From NCBI RefSeq assembly GCF_025558165.1, contig NZ_LAMZ01000001.1, positions 62,001 to 126,000 of the forward strand: a stretch of 64,000 nt of DNA, in the 5' to 3' direction. The position numbers were made by a program, and so were the translations under genes. Source of the stretch: Candidatus Pelagibacter ubique HIMB140. Lineage in GTDB: Bacteria > Pseudomonadota > Alphaproteobacteria > Pelagibacterales > Pelagibacteraceae. Under the pieces are notes generated by a model, which did not search any database, was not told where the DNA came from, and saw nothing but the letters and a program-made list of their open reading frames with translations. Every line of letters begins with the position of its first letter. The first letter of the stretch is position 1. Shown here in pieces: positions 8,785 to 16,417 of the stretch.

Positions 8785-10077
8785 ATGTTTTTACACACAA
8801 AATTAGAGGATCGAAAACATCCAATAAGAGTAGCTTTTGTTGGATGTGGAAAATTTGTAAGTATGTTTTTATCTCAATATTCCAACTTAAATAAAATTAA
8901 AATTGATAGCATAGTTGACCTCAATATTGATCAAGCAAAAAAAAATTGTTTAAAAAGTGGAGTAAGTAAAGAAGAGGTATCTAAAATTAATTTTTCAACT
9001 TCTCTTGATCAAATTATTGATAGAAATATTGAAATCTTTATTGAAGCAACAGGAAACCCTATTGTGGGTACCGTCCATTCAACAAGGATTTTAAAAGAAA
9101 AAAAACATTTGATTTTAGTTAATGTAGAAGCAGATATTACATGTGGAAAATATTTATCAGATTTAGCTAAAGAAAATGGAGTTATTTGTTCGATGGCTTA
9201 TGGTGACCAACCTTCTTTAGTTCTAGAGCAAATTGAATGGGCTAGACTTAATGGTTTTGAAGTAATTTGTGCTGGAAAAGGAACAAAATACCATCCAAGT
9301 TTTGAATATTCTACACCTGATACAGTTTGGGGTCATTATGGCTTAACTAAAGAAAGAGCAGAGAATGAGTCAGGAATGAATCCAAAAATGTTCAATAGTT
9401 TTTTATGTGGTGACAAATCTGCAATTGAAATGTGCGCAGTAAGCAATGCTGCAAATCTTAAATGTCCTTCTAACGGATTAACTTTTCCTCCAGTTGGGGT
9501 TTACGATATAGCAAAAAAATTAATACCAAAAAAAGATGGTGGATTAATTGATTTTGAAGGTCAAGTTGAAGTTATTTCAAGTATTGATTTAAATAAAAAA
9601 GATATTCCTAATGACTTGAGATGGGGCGTATACGTTGTTATTAAAGCTCAAAATGAATATGTAAAAAATTGTTTTAAAGATTATGGTATGGTTACAGATT
9701 CTTCTGGAAACTATTCGGCAATATGGAGACCTTATCATTATATTGGTTTAGAACTTGCTCAGTCCATATATTCTATAGCGCTTGATAATAGAGCAACAGG
9801 TTATACGAAGAAATATAATGCAGATGTTGCAAGTGTTGCAAAAAAAAATTTAAAAGTTGGCGAAAAGCTTGACGGAGAGGGAGGGTTTTGTGCAAGAGGT
9901 AAATTAATTACATCTCAAAATTCGAAAAATGAAATGACCCTACCACTTGGTTTAACAGATAATGCAATATTGAAAAAAAATATCAACAAAGATGAAATAA
10001 TAAAAATTGGTGATGTTGAGCTTAATTTGCCAAAAGAGGTAATAGAAGCTAGAGATTACCAATACAATTTAATATAG
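8785..10077 (+). CDS. SAF-domain homoserine dehydrogenase-like oxidoreductase (COG4091 type)
   Basis: 430 residues. The N terminus is a Rossmann domain with a GxGxxV-type loop (VAFVGCGKFV, 16-25), then a catalytic-like middle part (FEYSTPDTVWGHYGL, FNSFLCGDKSAIEM). The C-terminal segment (KVGEKLDGEGGFCARG to the end) is a SAF domain. This combination matches the group described as homoserine dehydrogenase with C-terminal SAF domain. Such proteins occur near sugar-acid catabolism genes in other bacteria and are unlikely to be the biosynthetic homoserine dehydrogenase. The substrate cannot be read from the sequence. A tRNA-Leu follows 44 bp downstream. Confidence 0.82.
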   Translation: MFLHTKLEDRKHPIRVAFVGCGKFVSMFLSQYSNLNKIKIDSIVDLNIDQAKKNCLKSGVSKEEVSKINFSTSLDQIIDRNIEIFIEATGNPIVGTVHSTRILKEKKHLILVNVEADITCGKYLSDLAKENGVICSMAYGDQPSLVLEQIEWARLNGFEVICAGKGTKYHPSFEYSTPDTVWGHYGLTKERAENESGMNPKMFNSFLCGDKSAIEMCAVSNAANLKCPSNGLTFPPVGVYDIAKKLIPKKDGGLIDFEGQVEVISSIDLNKKDIPNDLRWGVYVVIKAQNEYVKNCFKDYGMVTDSSGNYSAIWRPYHYIGLELAQSIYSIALDNRATGYTKKYNADVASVAKKNLKVGEKLDGEGGFCARGKLITSQNSKNEMTLPLGLTDNAILKKNINKDEIIKIGDVELNLPKEVIEARDYQYNLI

Positions 10078-10105
10078 TTGAGTTATAAATAATTGTGGAT
10101 ATAAC
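10078..10105 (+). promoter_or_regulatory. Candidate promoter for tRNA-Leu and nadK
   Basis: TTGAGT (10078-10083), a 16-nt spacer and TATAAC (10100-10105) resemble a sigma-70 promoter. The predicted transcription start, near 10112, is about 10 nt upstream of the tRNA 5' end. It begins directly after the stop codon of the preceding gene. Assignment is by eye only; AT-rich DNA gives many chance -10 matches. Confidence 0.45.
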
Positions 10106-10121
10106 AGTGAAATTCATTAAT

Positions 10122-10207
10122 GCCCTCGTGGTGAAATTGGTAGACACAAAGGACTTAAAATCCTTGCCGCTTGCGGAGTGCCAGTTCGAGTCTGGCCGAG
10201 GGCACCA
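10122..10207 (+). tRNA. tRNA-Leu (anticodon TAA)
   Basis: 86 nt with a long variable arm, as expected for a class II tRNA. The acceptor stem pairs GCCCTCG with CGAGGGC, the anticodon loop reads CTTAAAA (anticodon TAA), the T loop has GTTCGAGTC, and CCA is encoded (10205-10207). The nadK start codon follows only 4 nt after the encoded CCA. Confidence 0.97.
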
Positions 10208-10211
10208 TTAA

Positions 10212-10982
10212 ATGAACAAACCACAAATTATTTCTGATAAAAATAAGAAGTCCTTAAATATAAAAAATGTTTTATTAAAAAAAATTATTTCTAATAATTT
10301 TCAAAAAAAAAATTTAACTATTGTTATCGGAGGAGATGGTTTTATGCTCCAAACTCTTAAAAGAAACAAAAATTCAAATAAATTTTTTTATGGGATTAAC
10401 TCTGGAAACTACGGATTTCTAATGAATAAATTCTCTTCAAAAGATATTATAAAAAACCTTTCCAAGGCAAATATGGTTTCAATTTCTCCTTTAGAGATGA
10501 TTGTAAGAAATAAAAACAATCAAATTAAAAAATCTATAGCTATTAATGAAGTTTCTGTATTAAGACAGAGCAGACAAGCAGCGTCATTATCAATTAAACA
10601 AGGTTCTAGACAGATTATAAAAAAATTAGTTTCTGATGGAGTTTTGGTGTCTACACCTGCTGGAAGCACTGCTTACAACTTATCTGTTCATGGACCTATA
10701 TTAAGTCTTCATTCAAAAAAATTATCCATATCTCCAATTAGCGCATTTAGACCAAGAAGGTGGAAGGGTAAAATAGTTAATGATAAATCTAAAATTGTTA
10801 TCACAAATCTCAATCCATCTAAGAGACCCATTAGTGCAGTTGCAGATAATTTAGAAGTAAGAAATGCAAAATCTATTACTGTTAAAATAAATAATAAAAT
10901 TAAGTTTAATCTTCTCTATGATAAAAATAGAAGTTTACAAAAAAAAATTAAAATTGAACAAATAAGAAAAGAAACAAGTTAG
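10212..10982 (+). CDS. nadK: NAD kinase
   Basis: 256 residues. It phosphorylates NAD to NADP. Hallmarks are GGDG at 40-43 in the alphaproteobacterial form GGDGFMLQTLK, the NE pair at 112-113 (AINEVSVLR), SDGVLVSTP with Asp142, and TPAGSTAY at 148-155. The start is supported by the first strand PQIISDKN, which matches the family N terminus. That leaves only 4 nt between the tRNA-Leu CCA end and the ATG, with no room for a separate ribosome-binding site, so the message may be made leaderless by tRNA processing or may use sequence inside the tRNA. Confidence 0.93.
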   Translation: MNKPQIISDKNKKSLNIKNVLLKKIISNNFQKKNLTIVIGGDGFMLQTLKRNKNSNKFFYGINSGNYGFLMNKFSSKDIIKNLSKANMVSISPLEMIVRNKNNQIKKSIAINEVSVLRQSRQAASLSIKQGSRQIIKKLVSDGVLVSTPAGSTAYNLSVHGPILSLHSKKLSISPISAFRPRRWKGKIVNDKSKIVITNLNPSKRPISAVADNLEVRNAKSITVKINNKIKFNLLYDKNRSLQKKIKIEQIRKETS

Positions 10983-10987
10983 ATTTA

Positions 10988-11104
10988 ATGAATAAATTTA
11001 TTCCAATTATAATAGTTGCTTTAGTTTTATTTGCAGGATTTTTTGTATTTAAATTAATGTCATTCTTCGGTTGCTATTTTCGTATCGAGAATTTTGACAA
11101 GTGA
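10988..11104 (+). CDS. Small single-pass membrane peptide, 38 residues, unknown function
   Basis: A short open frame starts 5 bp after the nadK stop. It encodes a basic N terminus (MNKF), an unbroken hydrophobic segment at about 5-27 (IIIVALVLFAGFFVFKLM), then a short polar tail with one cysteine (SFFGCYFRIENFDK). This is the architecture of a small inner-membrane peptide with N-terminal anchor. The spacing after nadK and co-orientation suggest one transcript. I do not recognise a family. It is short enough to be a chance frame, but hydrophobic segments this clean are not typical of spacer DNA, and the region is otherwise unexplained. Confidence 0.5.
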   Translation: MNKFIPIIIVALVLFAGFFVFKLMSFFGCYFRIENFDK

Positions 11105-11134
11105 TTGAAGTTAACTGCTTGGTAAAGAAAGAAG

Positions 11135-11210
11135 TGGTGCCCCCGCACGGATTCGAACCGCGGACCTATTGATTACAAATCAATTGCTCTACCAACTGAG
11201 CTACAAGGGC
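11135..11210 (-). tRNA. tRNA-Thr (anticodon TGT)
   Basis: 76 nt on the minus strand. The acceptor stem pairs GCCCTTG with CGGGGGC using two G-T pairs, the anticodon stem ATTGA/TCAAT closes the loop TTTGTAA (anticodon TGT), the T loop is GTTCGAATC and CCA is encoded (11135-11137 on the plus strand as TGG). It lies 33 bp downstream of rlmB on the same strand and converges with the small peptide gene. Confidence 0.96.
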
Positions 11211-11243
11211 ATGCGCAATAACTATTAATTATTTGTTAAATAA

Positions 11244-11987
11244 TCAACTCTTTTTTTTTAAATAACTTAAATGATGAAATACTATTGCTGCACTATTTGA
11301 TATATTCAAACTTTCTATTTCTTCATTGATGTCAATTTTGACAAAAAAATCTGCATATTTTCCAGTATGTTGCCTCATTCCAAATCCTTCTGATCCAAAA
11401 AGTAAAATATTATTTCCCTCCCATTTGACATCAGTAAAATCTTTTTGGCCCTTTGAATCAAAACCATAAACCCAAAAATTTTTTTCTCTTAAATTTTTTA
11501 AGGTAGAATTAATATTTGAAACTTCAAAAATATTTACATGCTCCATACATCCGCTCGCTGATTTATACATTAATTTACTATCCTTTGGAAAATGTCTCTC
11601 TTTAATTATTATACCATCAATTTTAAATGATGCTGCACTTCTAATGAGTGAACCTATATTTCTTGCATCAGTAACTTCATCCAAACATACAAAGGTTAAA
11701 TTATTTTTTTCTTTAATAAATTCTTTTAATTCTGGTTGATCTAAATGTTCAATCTCAGCAACATATCCATTATGCATTAATTGTTCTTTTGATGAGTATT
11801 TGTCTAACTCTTTTTTTGATTTGAAATAGACTTTTACCTCTTCAAGAAGATTTTTATTTGGATTTTTTCTATGAATATTTTTTTTAGCATCCTCTGTTAA
11901 AAACACTCTTAAAACTTTCCTATTTGGATTACGTAATGCTTCCATTACCGCATGTTGACCAACAATAAAAAAAGATGATTTATTCAT
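11244..11987 (-). CDS. rlmB: 23S rRNA 2'-O-ribose methyltransferase, RlmB/TrmH family
   Basis: 247 residues, SPOUT class. The N-terminal substrate-binding domain (GQHAVMEALRNPNR, 10-23) is followed by the knotted methyltransferase domain with motif 1 DEVTDARNIGSLIRSA (103-118), motif 2 LFGSEGFGMR (196-205) and motif 3 ESLNISNSAA (225-234). Length and N-domain match RlmB, which methylates G2251 of 23S rRNA, better than the tRNA enzyme TrmH. It is transcribed away from the tRNA-Tyr/tuf cluster, with 130 bp between them. Confidence 0.9.
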   Translation of the reverse strand: MNKSSFFIVGQHAVMEALRNPNRKVLRVFLTEDAKKNIHRKNPNKNLLEEVKVYFKSKKELDKYSSKEQLMHNGYVAEIEHLDQPELKEFIKEKNNLTFVCLDEVTDARNIGSLIRSAASFKIDGIIIKERHFPKDSKLMYKSASGCMEHVNIFEVSNINSTLKNLREKNFWVYGFDSKGQKDFTDVKWEGNNILLFGSEGFGMRQHTGKYADFFVKIDINEEIESLNISNSAAIVFHHLSYLKKKS

Positions 11988-12042
11988 AAAATTATGTTGT
12001 GTTTTACACGTTTTTTAATAGTTTTTCTTAATAAATCACGTG

Positions 12043-12070
12043 TTGCATTTGGATAAATAAAATATATAAA
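12043..12070 (+). promoter_or_regulatory. Candidate promoter for the tRNA-Tyr/tRNA-Gly/tuf transcript
   Basis: TTGCAT (12043-12048), a 16-nt spacer and TATAAA (12065-12070) lie in the 130-bp divergent gap between rlmB and tRNA-Tyr. The predicted start, around 12077, leaves about 40 nt of leader before the tRNA. It is the only plausible promoter I see before the tRNA-Tyr to rpoC run. Assigned by eye. Confidence 0.45.
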
Positions 12071-12100
12071 ACGCATGTTATTTGAAGCTATATTGAACAA

Positions 12101-12114
12101 GGGGACACTTCCCC
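12101..12114 (+). repeat. GC-rich inverted repeat just before tRNA-Tyr
   Basis: GGGGA (12101-12105) and TCCCC (12110-12114) form a perfect 5-bp stem with a CACT loop, 3 nt before the tRNA-Tyr 5' end. In DNA this AT-rich, a run of G:C pairs stands out. The C-run could also pair with the GGGG of the tRNA acceptor strand, so the hairpin may keep the precursor leader from invading the tRNA fold, or may mark a processing site. Function is inferred only. Confidence 0.5.
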
Positions 12115-12117
12115 AAA

Positions 12118-12203
12118 GGAGGGGTTCCAGAGCGGTCAAATGGGGCGGGCTGTAAACCCGTTGACTTCGGTCTTCGAAAGTTCGAATCTTTCCCCCTCCA
12201 CCA
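12118..12203 (+). tRNA. tRNA-Tyr (anticodon GTA)
   Basis: 86 nt with a long variable arm, as expected for bacterial tRNA-Tyr. The acceptor stem pairs GGAGGGG with CCCCTCC, the anticodon loop is CTGTAAA (anticodon GTA), the T loop is GTTCGAATC and CCA is encoded (12201-12203). First gene of the plus-strand gene-expression cluster; tRNA-Gly follows 46 bp later. Confidence 0.97.
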
Positions 12204-12249
12204 TTTAATATAATTTTAAATAACAATGGAGTGTTACTCTTGGGGTTGT

Positions 12250-12323
12250 GCGGGTGTAGTTCAATGGTAGAACGCTAGCCTTCCAAGCTGGATGTAAGGG
12301 TTCGATTCCCTTTACCCGCTCCA
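12250..12323 (+). tRNA. tRNA-Gly (anticodon TCC)
   Basis: 74 nt. The acceptor stem pairs GCGGGTG with TACCCGC, the anticodon loop is CTTCCAA (anticodon TCC), the T loop is GTTCGATTC and CCA is encoded (12321-12323). It lies 48 bp before tuf; this short, A-rich gap has no clear promoter, so tuf is probably co-transcribed with the two tRNAs. Confidence 0.97.
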
Positions 12324-12371
12324 AGAAATTAAAGTAAGAAACAAAAAAAAAAAAACTGAGGTTAAAAAGAA

Positions 12372-13562
12372 ATGTCAAAAGAAAAATTCGTACGAAGTAA
12401 ACCCCACTGTAACATTGGGACTATTGGTCATGTCGACCATGGTAAAACAACTCTTACTGCAGCTATAACAAATGTATTAGCAGAAGCTGGTGGTGGAACA
12501 GCTGTAGCATACGATCAAATCGATAAAGCTCCAGAGGAAAAAGAAAGAGGAATTACAATTTCAACAGCACACGTTGAATATGAAACTGAAAAAAGACACT
12601 ATGCTCACGTAGACTGTCCTGGTCACGCTGACTATGTAAAAAATATGATTACTGGTGCAGCACAAATGGATGGAGCAATATTAGTTGTTAATGCAGCTGA
12701 TGGTCCTATGCCACAAACAAGAGAACATATTCTTTTAGGAAGACAAGTTGGTATTCCAGCAATTGTTGTTTACTTAAATAAAGTAGACCAAGTTGATGAT
12801 AAAGATATGATTGAACTTGTAGAAGAAGAAATTAGAGAACTTTTAACTTCATACAAATATCCTGGAGATACAACTCCAATCGTTAAAGGTTCGGCTTTAG
12901 CAGCAGTTGAAAAAAGAGATGATGAAATTGGAAAAAATTCAATTTTAGAATTAATGAAAGCTGTTGATGAACATATCCCGCAACCAGCTAGAGAAGTTGA
13001 CAAACCATTCTTGATGCCAGTTGAGGACGTATTTTCAATTTCAGGAAGAGGAACAGTTGCAACTGGAAGAGTTGAATCTGGTGTAATTAAAACTGGTGAG
13101 GAAGTTGAAATCGTTGGAATTAAAGAAACAAAAAAATCAGTTTGTACTGGAGTAGAAATGTTTAGAAAACTTTTAGACTCTGGTGAAGCTGGTGATAACG
13201 TAGGAATTTTGTTGAGAGGTATTGAAAGAACTGACATTGAAAGAGGTCAAGTTCTTTGTAAGCCTGGATCAATAACTCCTCATACTAAATTTGAAGCTCA
13301 AGCCTATATTCTTAAAAAAGACGAGGGTGGAAGACACACTCCTTTCTTTACAAAATATAGACCGCAGTTTTATTTTAGAACAACAGACGTTACAGGAGAA
13401 GTAGAATTACCAGCAGGTACTGAAATGGTTATGCCAGGTGATGATGCTAAATTCACTGTTAAACTGATTACACCTATTGCAATGGCAGAAAAATTAAACT
13501 TTGCTATTAGAGAAGGTGGTAGAACTGTTGGAGCAGGAGTAGTAACTAAAATTATAGAGTAA
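12372..13562 (+). CDS. tuf: Translation elongation factor EF-Tu
   Basis: 396 residues. The GTPase delivers aminoacyl-tRNA to the ribosome. P-loop GHVDHGKT is at 19-26, DCPGH around 81-85, and NKVD around 135-138; beta-barrel domains 2 and 3 are complete (ending [12 protein letters not shown]). A TGAGG ribosome-binding site lies upstream. This is the only tuf in the window: the second copy often found between fusA and rpsJ is absent here, since fusA and rpsJ overlap by one base. The gene sits between tRNA-Gly and tRNA-Trp, matching the tufB locus of other proteobacteria. Confidence 0.99.
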   Translation: MSKEKFVRSKPHCNIGTIGHVDHGKTTLTAAITNVLAEAGGGTAVAYDQIDKAPEEKERGITISTAHVEYETEKRHYAHVDCPGHADYVKNMITGAAQMDGAILVVNAADGPMPQTREHILLGRQVGIPAIVVYLNKVDQVDDKDMIELVEEEIRELLTSYKYPGDTTPIVKGSALAAVEKRDDEIGKNSILELMKAVDEHIPQPAREVDKPFLMPVEDVFSISGRGTVATGRVESGVIKTGEEVEIVGIKETKKSVCTGVEMFRKLLDSGEAGDNVGILLRGIERTDIERGQVLCKPGSITPHTKFEAQAYILKKDEGGRHTPFFTKYRPQFYFRTTDVTGEVELPAGTEMVMPGDDAKFTVKLITPIAMAEKLNFAIREGGRTVGAGVVTKIIE

Positions 13563-13572
13563 CTCTATAAAT

Positions 13573-13648
13573 AGGAGTGTAGCTCAATTGGTAGAGCGCC
13601 GGTCTCCAAAACCGGAGGCTGAGGGTTCGAGTCCCTCCGCTCCTGCCA
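13573..13648 (+). tRNA. tRNA-Trp (anticodon CCA)
   Basis: 76 nt. The acceptor stem pairs AGGAGTG with CGCTCCT, the anticodon loop is CTCCAAA (anticodon CCA), the T loop is GTTCGAGTC and CCA is encoded (13646-13648). It lies 10 bp after the tuf stop and 17 bp before secE, so it must be cut out of a tuf-secE transcript. Confidence 0.97.
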
Positions 13649-13665
13649 ATTTGAGCTAAAGAATT

Positions 13666-13857
13666 ATGAAGAACCCGATTAAATTTATTCAGGAAGTAAA
13701 ACAAGAGGCTTTCAAAGTTACTTGGCCTACTTGGAAAGAAACTTTACAAGGTGCTTTAATGGTATTTGTTATGGCGGTTGTAATGTCTTTATTCTTCCTT
13801 TTATTAGATCAGGTTCTTAAATTCTTCTTAGAATTATTGTTAAAGGTGAGTATTTAA
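13666..13857 (+). CDS. secE: Preprotein translocase subunit SecE
   Basis: 63 residues, the short single-span form usual outside enterobacteria. The amphipathic segment EVKQEAFKVTWPTWKE (10-25) with the conserved W-P-T motif is followed by one transmembrane helix at about 28-56. SecE clamps SecY in the inner-membrane export channel. The stop overlaps the nusG start by one base. Confidence 0.96.
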   Translation: MKNPIKFIQEVKQEAFKVTWPTWKETLQGALMVFVMAVVMSLFFLLLDQVLKFFLELLLKVSI

Positions 13858-14387
13858 TGAAAAATTGGTACATTGTTCAATCACACTCCAGTTTTGAGAA
13901 TAAAGTTGCTTCATTAATTAAAGAAGAAGCGGATAAGGCTAAAATAAGTGAGAAATTTGAGGAAATTATAGTTCCAACTCACGATGTCACAGAAGTTAAA
14001 AGAGGTAAGAGAATACAAAGAAAAAAGAAATATTTTCCTGGATACGTACTAATTAAGAGTGAAATGGATAACAATATTTATCATATGATCAAAGGAATAA
14101 AGAGAGTTAGTGGTTTCCTTGGATCAAAAGGAATCCCAGTACCTGTTTCAGATAAAGAAGTTGAGAAGATTTTAGGTCAAATTAAAGATGGTGTGGCTCA
14201 GCCAAAATCTGGTATAGATTACAGCGTTGGTGAAAAAGTTCAGGTTGTTGATGGTCCATTTGCATCATTTAATGGAATGATTGAAGAAATTGATGAAGAA
14301 AAAGCTAGACTTAAGGTGTCAGTTTCTATATTTGGTCGTCCAACACCGGTAGATTTAGAATATAACCAAGTTGAGAAAGTAAGTTAA
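13857..14387 (+). CDS. nusG: Transcription antitermination/pausing factor NusG
   Basis: 176 residues. The NGN domain starts [15 protein letters not shown] (4-18) and includes [12 protein letters not shown] (59-70); the KOW domain is [17 protein letters not shown] (124-140). NusG binds RNA polymerase and links it to the leading ribosome or Rho. The stop overlaps the rplK start by one base (TAATG), in the conserved secE-nusG-rplK order. Confidence 0.98.
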   Translation: MKNWYIVQSHSSFENKVASLIKEEADKAKISEKFEEIIVPTHDVTEVKRGKRIQRKKKYFPGYVLIKSEMDNNIYHMIKGIKRVSGFLGSKGIPVPVSDKEVEKILGQIKDGVAQPKSGIDYSVGEKVQVVDGPFASFNGMIEEIDEEKARLKVSVSIFGRPTPVDLEYNQVEKVS

Positions 14388-14812
14388 TGGCAAAAGAAAT
14401 AAGTGGATTTATAAAGTTACAAATTAAAGGGGGACAAGCCAATCCTGCTCCTCCTGTTGGTCCTGCTTTAGGTCAACGTGGCGTTAATATAATGGAATTT
14501 TGTAAAGCATTTAATGACAAAACAAAATCTATGGCTGGCAAACCTGTTCCAGTTGAAATTACTGTTTATAAAGATAAAAAATTTGATTTTAAAATTAAAT
14601 CACCACCAGCATCTTTTTATATTAAAGAAGCTGTTAAATTAAAAGGTGGATCAAAAGAACCAGGAAGAAACATTGTAGCTTCAATTTCTAAAAAACAATT
14701 AGAAGATATTGCCAAAGAAAAAATGAATGATTTAAATGCTCACGATATAAATGAGGCAGTAAAAATTATTGCAGGTTCAGCTAGATCAATGGGTATAGAG
14801 GTTAAAGAATAA
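14387..14812 (+). CDS. rplK: 50S ribosomal protein L11
   Basis: 141 residues, standard length. The conserved proline-rich N-domain stretch [16 protein letters not shown] lies near residue 16, and the rRNA-binding C domain ends [11 protein letters not shown]11 forms the base of the stalk at the GTPase-associated centre. Overlaps both neighbours by one base. Confidence 0.99.
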   Translation: MAKEISGFIKLQIKGGQANPAPPVGPALGQRGVNIMEFCKAFNDKTKSMAGKPVPVEITVYKDKKFDFKIKSPPASFYIKEAVKLKGGSKEPGRNIVASISKKQLEDIAKEKMNDLNAHDINEAVKIIAGSARSMGIEVKE

Positions 14813-15501
14813 TGGCTTCAAAAAGATATAAAAAATTGCCAGAAAAAACTAAAGACTTAAATGCAGAGTCTATTGAAAAATTATTACCCGAGCTTAAAAA
14901 AAACTGCACAACAAAATTTGATGAGTCTTTAGATTTAAGTTTTCAAATAAATAACAAACAAAAGAAAAGTGAAGTCAACATTAGAACTGTAGTAAATCTT
15001 CCAGGAGGAACAGGTAAAAAAGTAAAAGTTGCTGTTGTTTGTGAAGATAATAAAGCACAAGAAGCAAAAGATGCGGGTGCTGATATTGTTGGTGGAGATG
15101 AGTTTGTTGAACAAATCAAAGGTGGAGATTTAAATTTTGAAAAATTGATTTGCACACCAGGAATGATGATCAAACTTTCGAAATTAGGAAAAGTTTTAGG
15201 TCCAAAAGGATTAATGCCAAATCCCAAACTTGGTTCAGTATCTGAAAATATTAAACAGGCAGTAACTGATGCAAAATCAGGACAAGTTGAAATTAGAAAT
15301 GATAAAGATGGAAATATTGGAGTAAGTATTGGAAAAAAATCATTCAGTGATGATCAGTTATTAAAAAATTATAATGCAATAATAGATGCATTAGAAAAAG
15401 AAAAATCCAACAACACACTCAAAGGTGATTTAATAAAAAGTGTTTTTGCAACTTCTACTATGGGTGTTTCATACAAAGTTAAATTAGGAAAATCGATATA
15501 G
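14812..15501 (+). CDS. rplA: 50S ribosomal protein L1
   Basis: 229 residues. Family signature LGPKGLMPNPKLG at 129-141. L1 forms the mobile stalk near the E site and in E. coli represses its own operon by binding the L11 message. Here it is tightly coupled to rplK (1-bp overlap) and stands 2 bp before rplJ. Confidence 0.98.
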   Translation: MASKRYKKLPEKTKDLNAESIEKLLPELKKNCTTKFDESLDLSFQINNKQKKSEVNIRTVVNLPGGTGKKVKVAVVCEDNKAQEAKDAGADIVGGDEFVEQIKGGDLNFEKLICTPGMMIKLSKLGKVLGPKGLMPNPKLGSVSENIKQAVTDAKSGQVEIRNDKDGNIGVSIGKKSFSDDQLLKNYNAIIDALEKEKSNNTLKGDLIKSVFATSTMGVSYKVKLGKSI

Positions 15502-15503
15502 TT

Positions 15504-16025
15504 ATGATGAACAAAGAACAAAAGAAAAATTATATTGAAGAAATGACTTCTAAATTTGAGAGTAGTAAAGCTGTGATGGTTACACATTATCAAGGCTTAA
15601 CAATGACTCAATTAGATGATTTAAGAGCAAAAATGAGAGAGCATGGAATTGTCTTTAAGATCACTAAAAACAGAATTACAAAATTAGCGTTGGAAAAGAC
15701 TAAGTGTAAAGATTTATCTAATCTTTTCACAGGTCCAACAGCCGTTGCTTTTGCTGAAGATGCAATAATGTCTGCAAGAATATTGTCTAAATTTGCTAAA
15801 GATAATGAGAATCTTAAATTAATTGGTGGAATAATGGATGATGAGGTTTTGGATCAAGCTGGTGTCCAAAATGTTGCTAGTTTACCTACACTCGATGAAG
15901 CAAGAGCCAATATTGTAGGTATTTTAAACGCTCCAGCTTCAAAATTAATTAGTATTTTGCTTGCACATTCGGAAAAAATGAGTAGTTTGTCCGCAGAAAA
16001 TTCTGAAACACAACCCAAAGAGTAG
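15504..16025 (+). CDS. rplJ: 50S ribosomal protein L10
   Basis: 173 residues. The N-terminal RNA-binding domain begins around NKEQKKNYIEEM, and VTHYQGLTMTQLDDLR is typical; the C-terminal helix binds L7/L12 dimers. Two ATGs in tandem (15504 and 15507) could start translation. Only 2 bp separate it from rplA, so there is no room for the long structured L10-binding leader known upstream of rplJ in E. coli. Confidence 0.97.
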   Translation: MMNKEQKKNYIEEMTSKFESSKAVMVTHYQGLTMTQLDDLRAKMREHGIVFKITKNRITKLALEKTKCKDLSNLFTGPTAVAFAEDAIMSARILSKFAKDNENLKLIGGIMDDEVLDQAGVQNVASLPTLDEARANIVGILNAPASKLISILLAHSEKMSSLSAENSETQPKE

Positions 16026-16031
16026 AAAAAT

Positions 16032-16397
16032 ATGCCTGACCTAAATAAAATTATAGAAGACTTATCAAGTTTGACTGTTGCTGAGGCAGCTGAACTTTCA
16101 AAACAGTTAGAAGAAAAGTGGGGTGTAACTCCAATGGCAGCAGCAGCTCCAGCAGCAGCAGGTGGTGCAGCTCCAGCTGAAGAAAAAGATGATTTCACAA
16201 TCATGCTAGTTTCTGCAGGTGATAAAAAAATTAATGTTATAAAAGAAGTAAGAGCAGCTACTTCATTAGGTTTAAAAGAAGCAAAAGATCTTGTTGAGGG
16301 AGCACCAAAAGAAGTTAAATCAGGTGTTAACAAAAAAGATGCTGAAGAGATCAAAGCTAAATTAGAAGCTGCTGGCGCAAAAGTAGAACTTAAATAA
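16032..16397 (+). CDS. rplL: 50S ribosomal protein L7/L12
   Basis: 121 residues. The N-terminal dimerisation domain ([20 protein letters not shown]) is followed by an alanine-rich hinge (about 36-51) and the factor-binding C domain ([17 protein letters not shown]). Present in several copies per ribosome, it recruits EF-Tu and EF-G. A perfect hairpin lies between this gene and rpoB. Confidence 0.98.
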   Translation: MPDLNKIIEDLSSLTVAEAAELSKQLEEKWGVTPMAAAAPAAAGGAAPAEEKDDFTIMLVSAGDKKINVIKEVRAATSLGLKEAKDLVEGAPKEVKSGVNKKDAEEIKAKLEAAGAKVELK

Positions 16398-16417
16398 ATT
16401 AATTAGAAAGAATTCAG

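Noticed and set aside
11984..12226. Minus-strand open frame of 80 codons upstream of rlmB
   Set aside because: It runs antisense through the whole tRNA-Tyr gene and has no family-like sequence.
12324..12371. Separate tuf promoter in the tRNA-Gly to tuf gap
   Set aside because: The gap is 48 bp and mostly A-runs; no -35/-10 pair with suitable spacing is visible.
12770..13237. 155-codon open frame antisense to tuf
   Set aside because: It lies wholly inside a highly conserved gene and has a serine/isoleucine/proline-rich composition typical of reverse-strand frames of AT-rich genes.
15854..16354. 166-codon open frame antisense to rplJ and rplL
   Set aside because: Shadow frame; its alanine and serine runs mirror the L7/L12 hinge codons.
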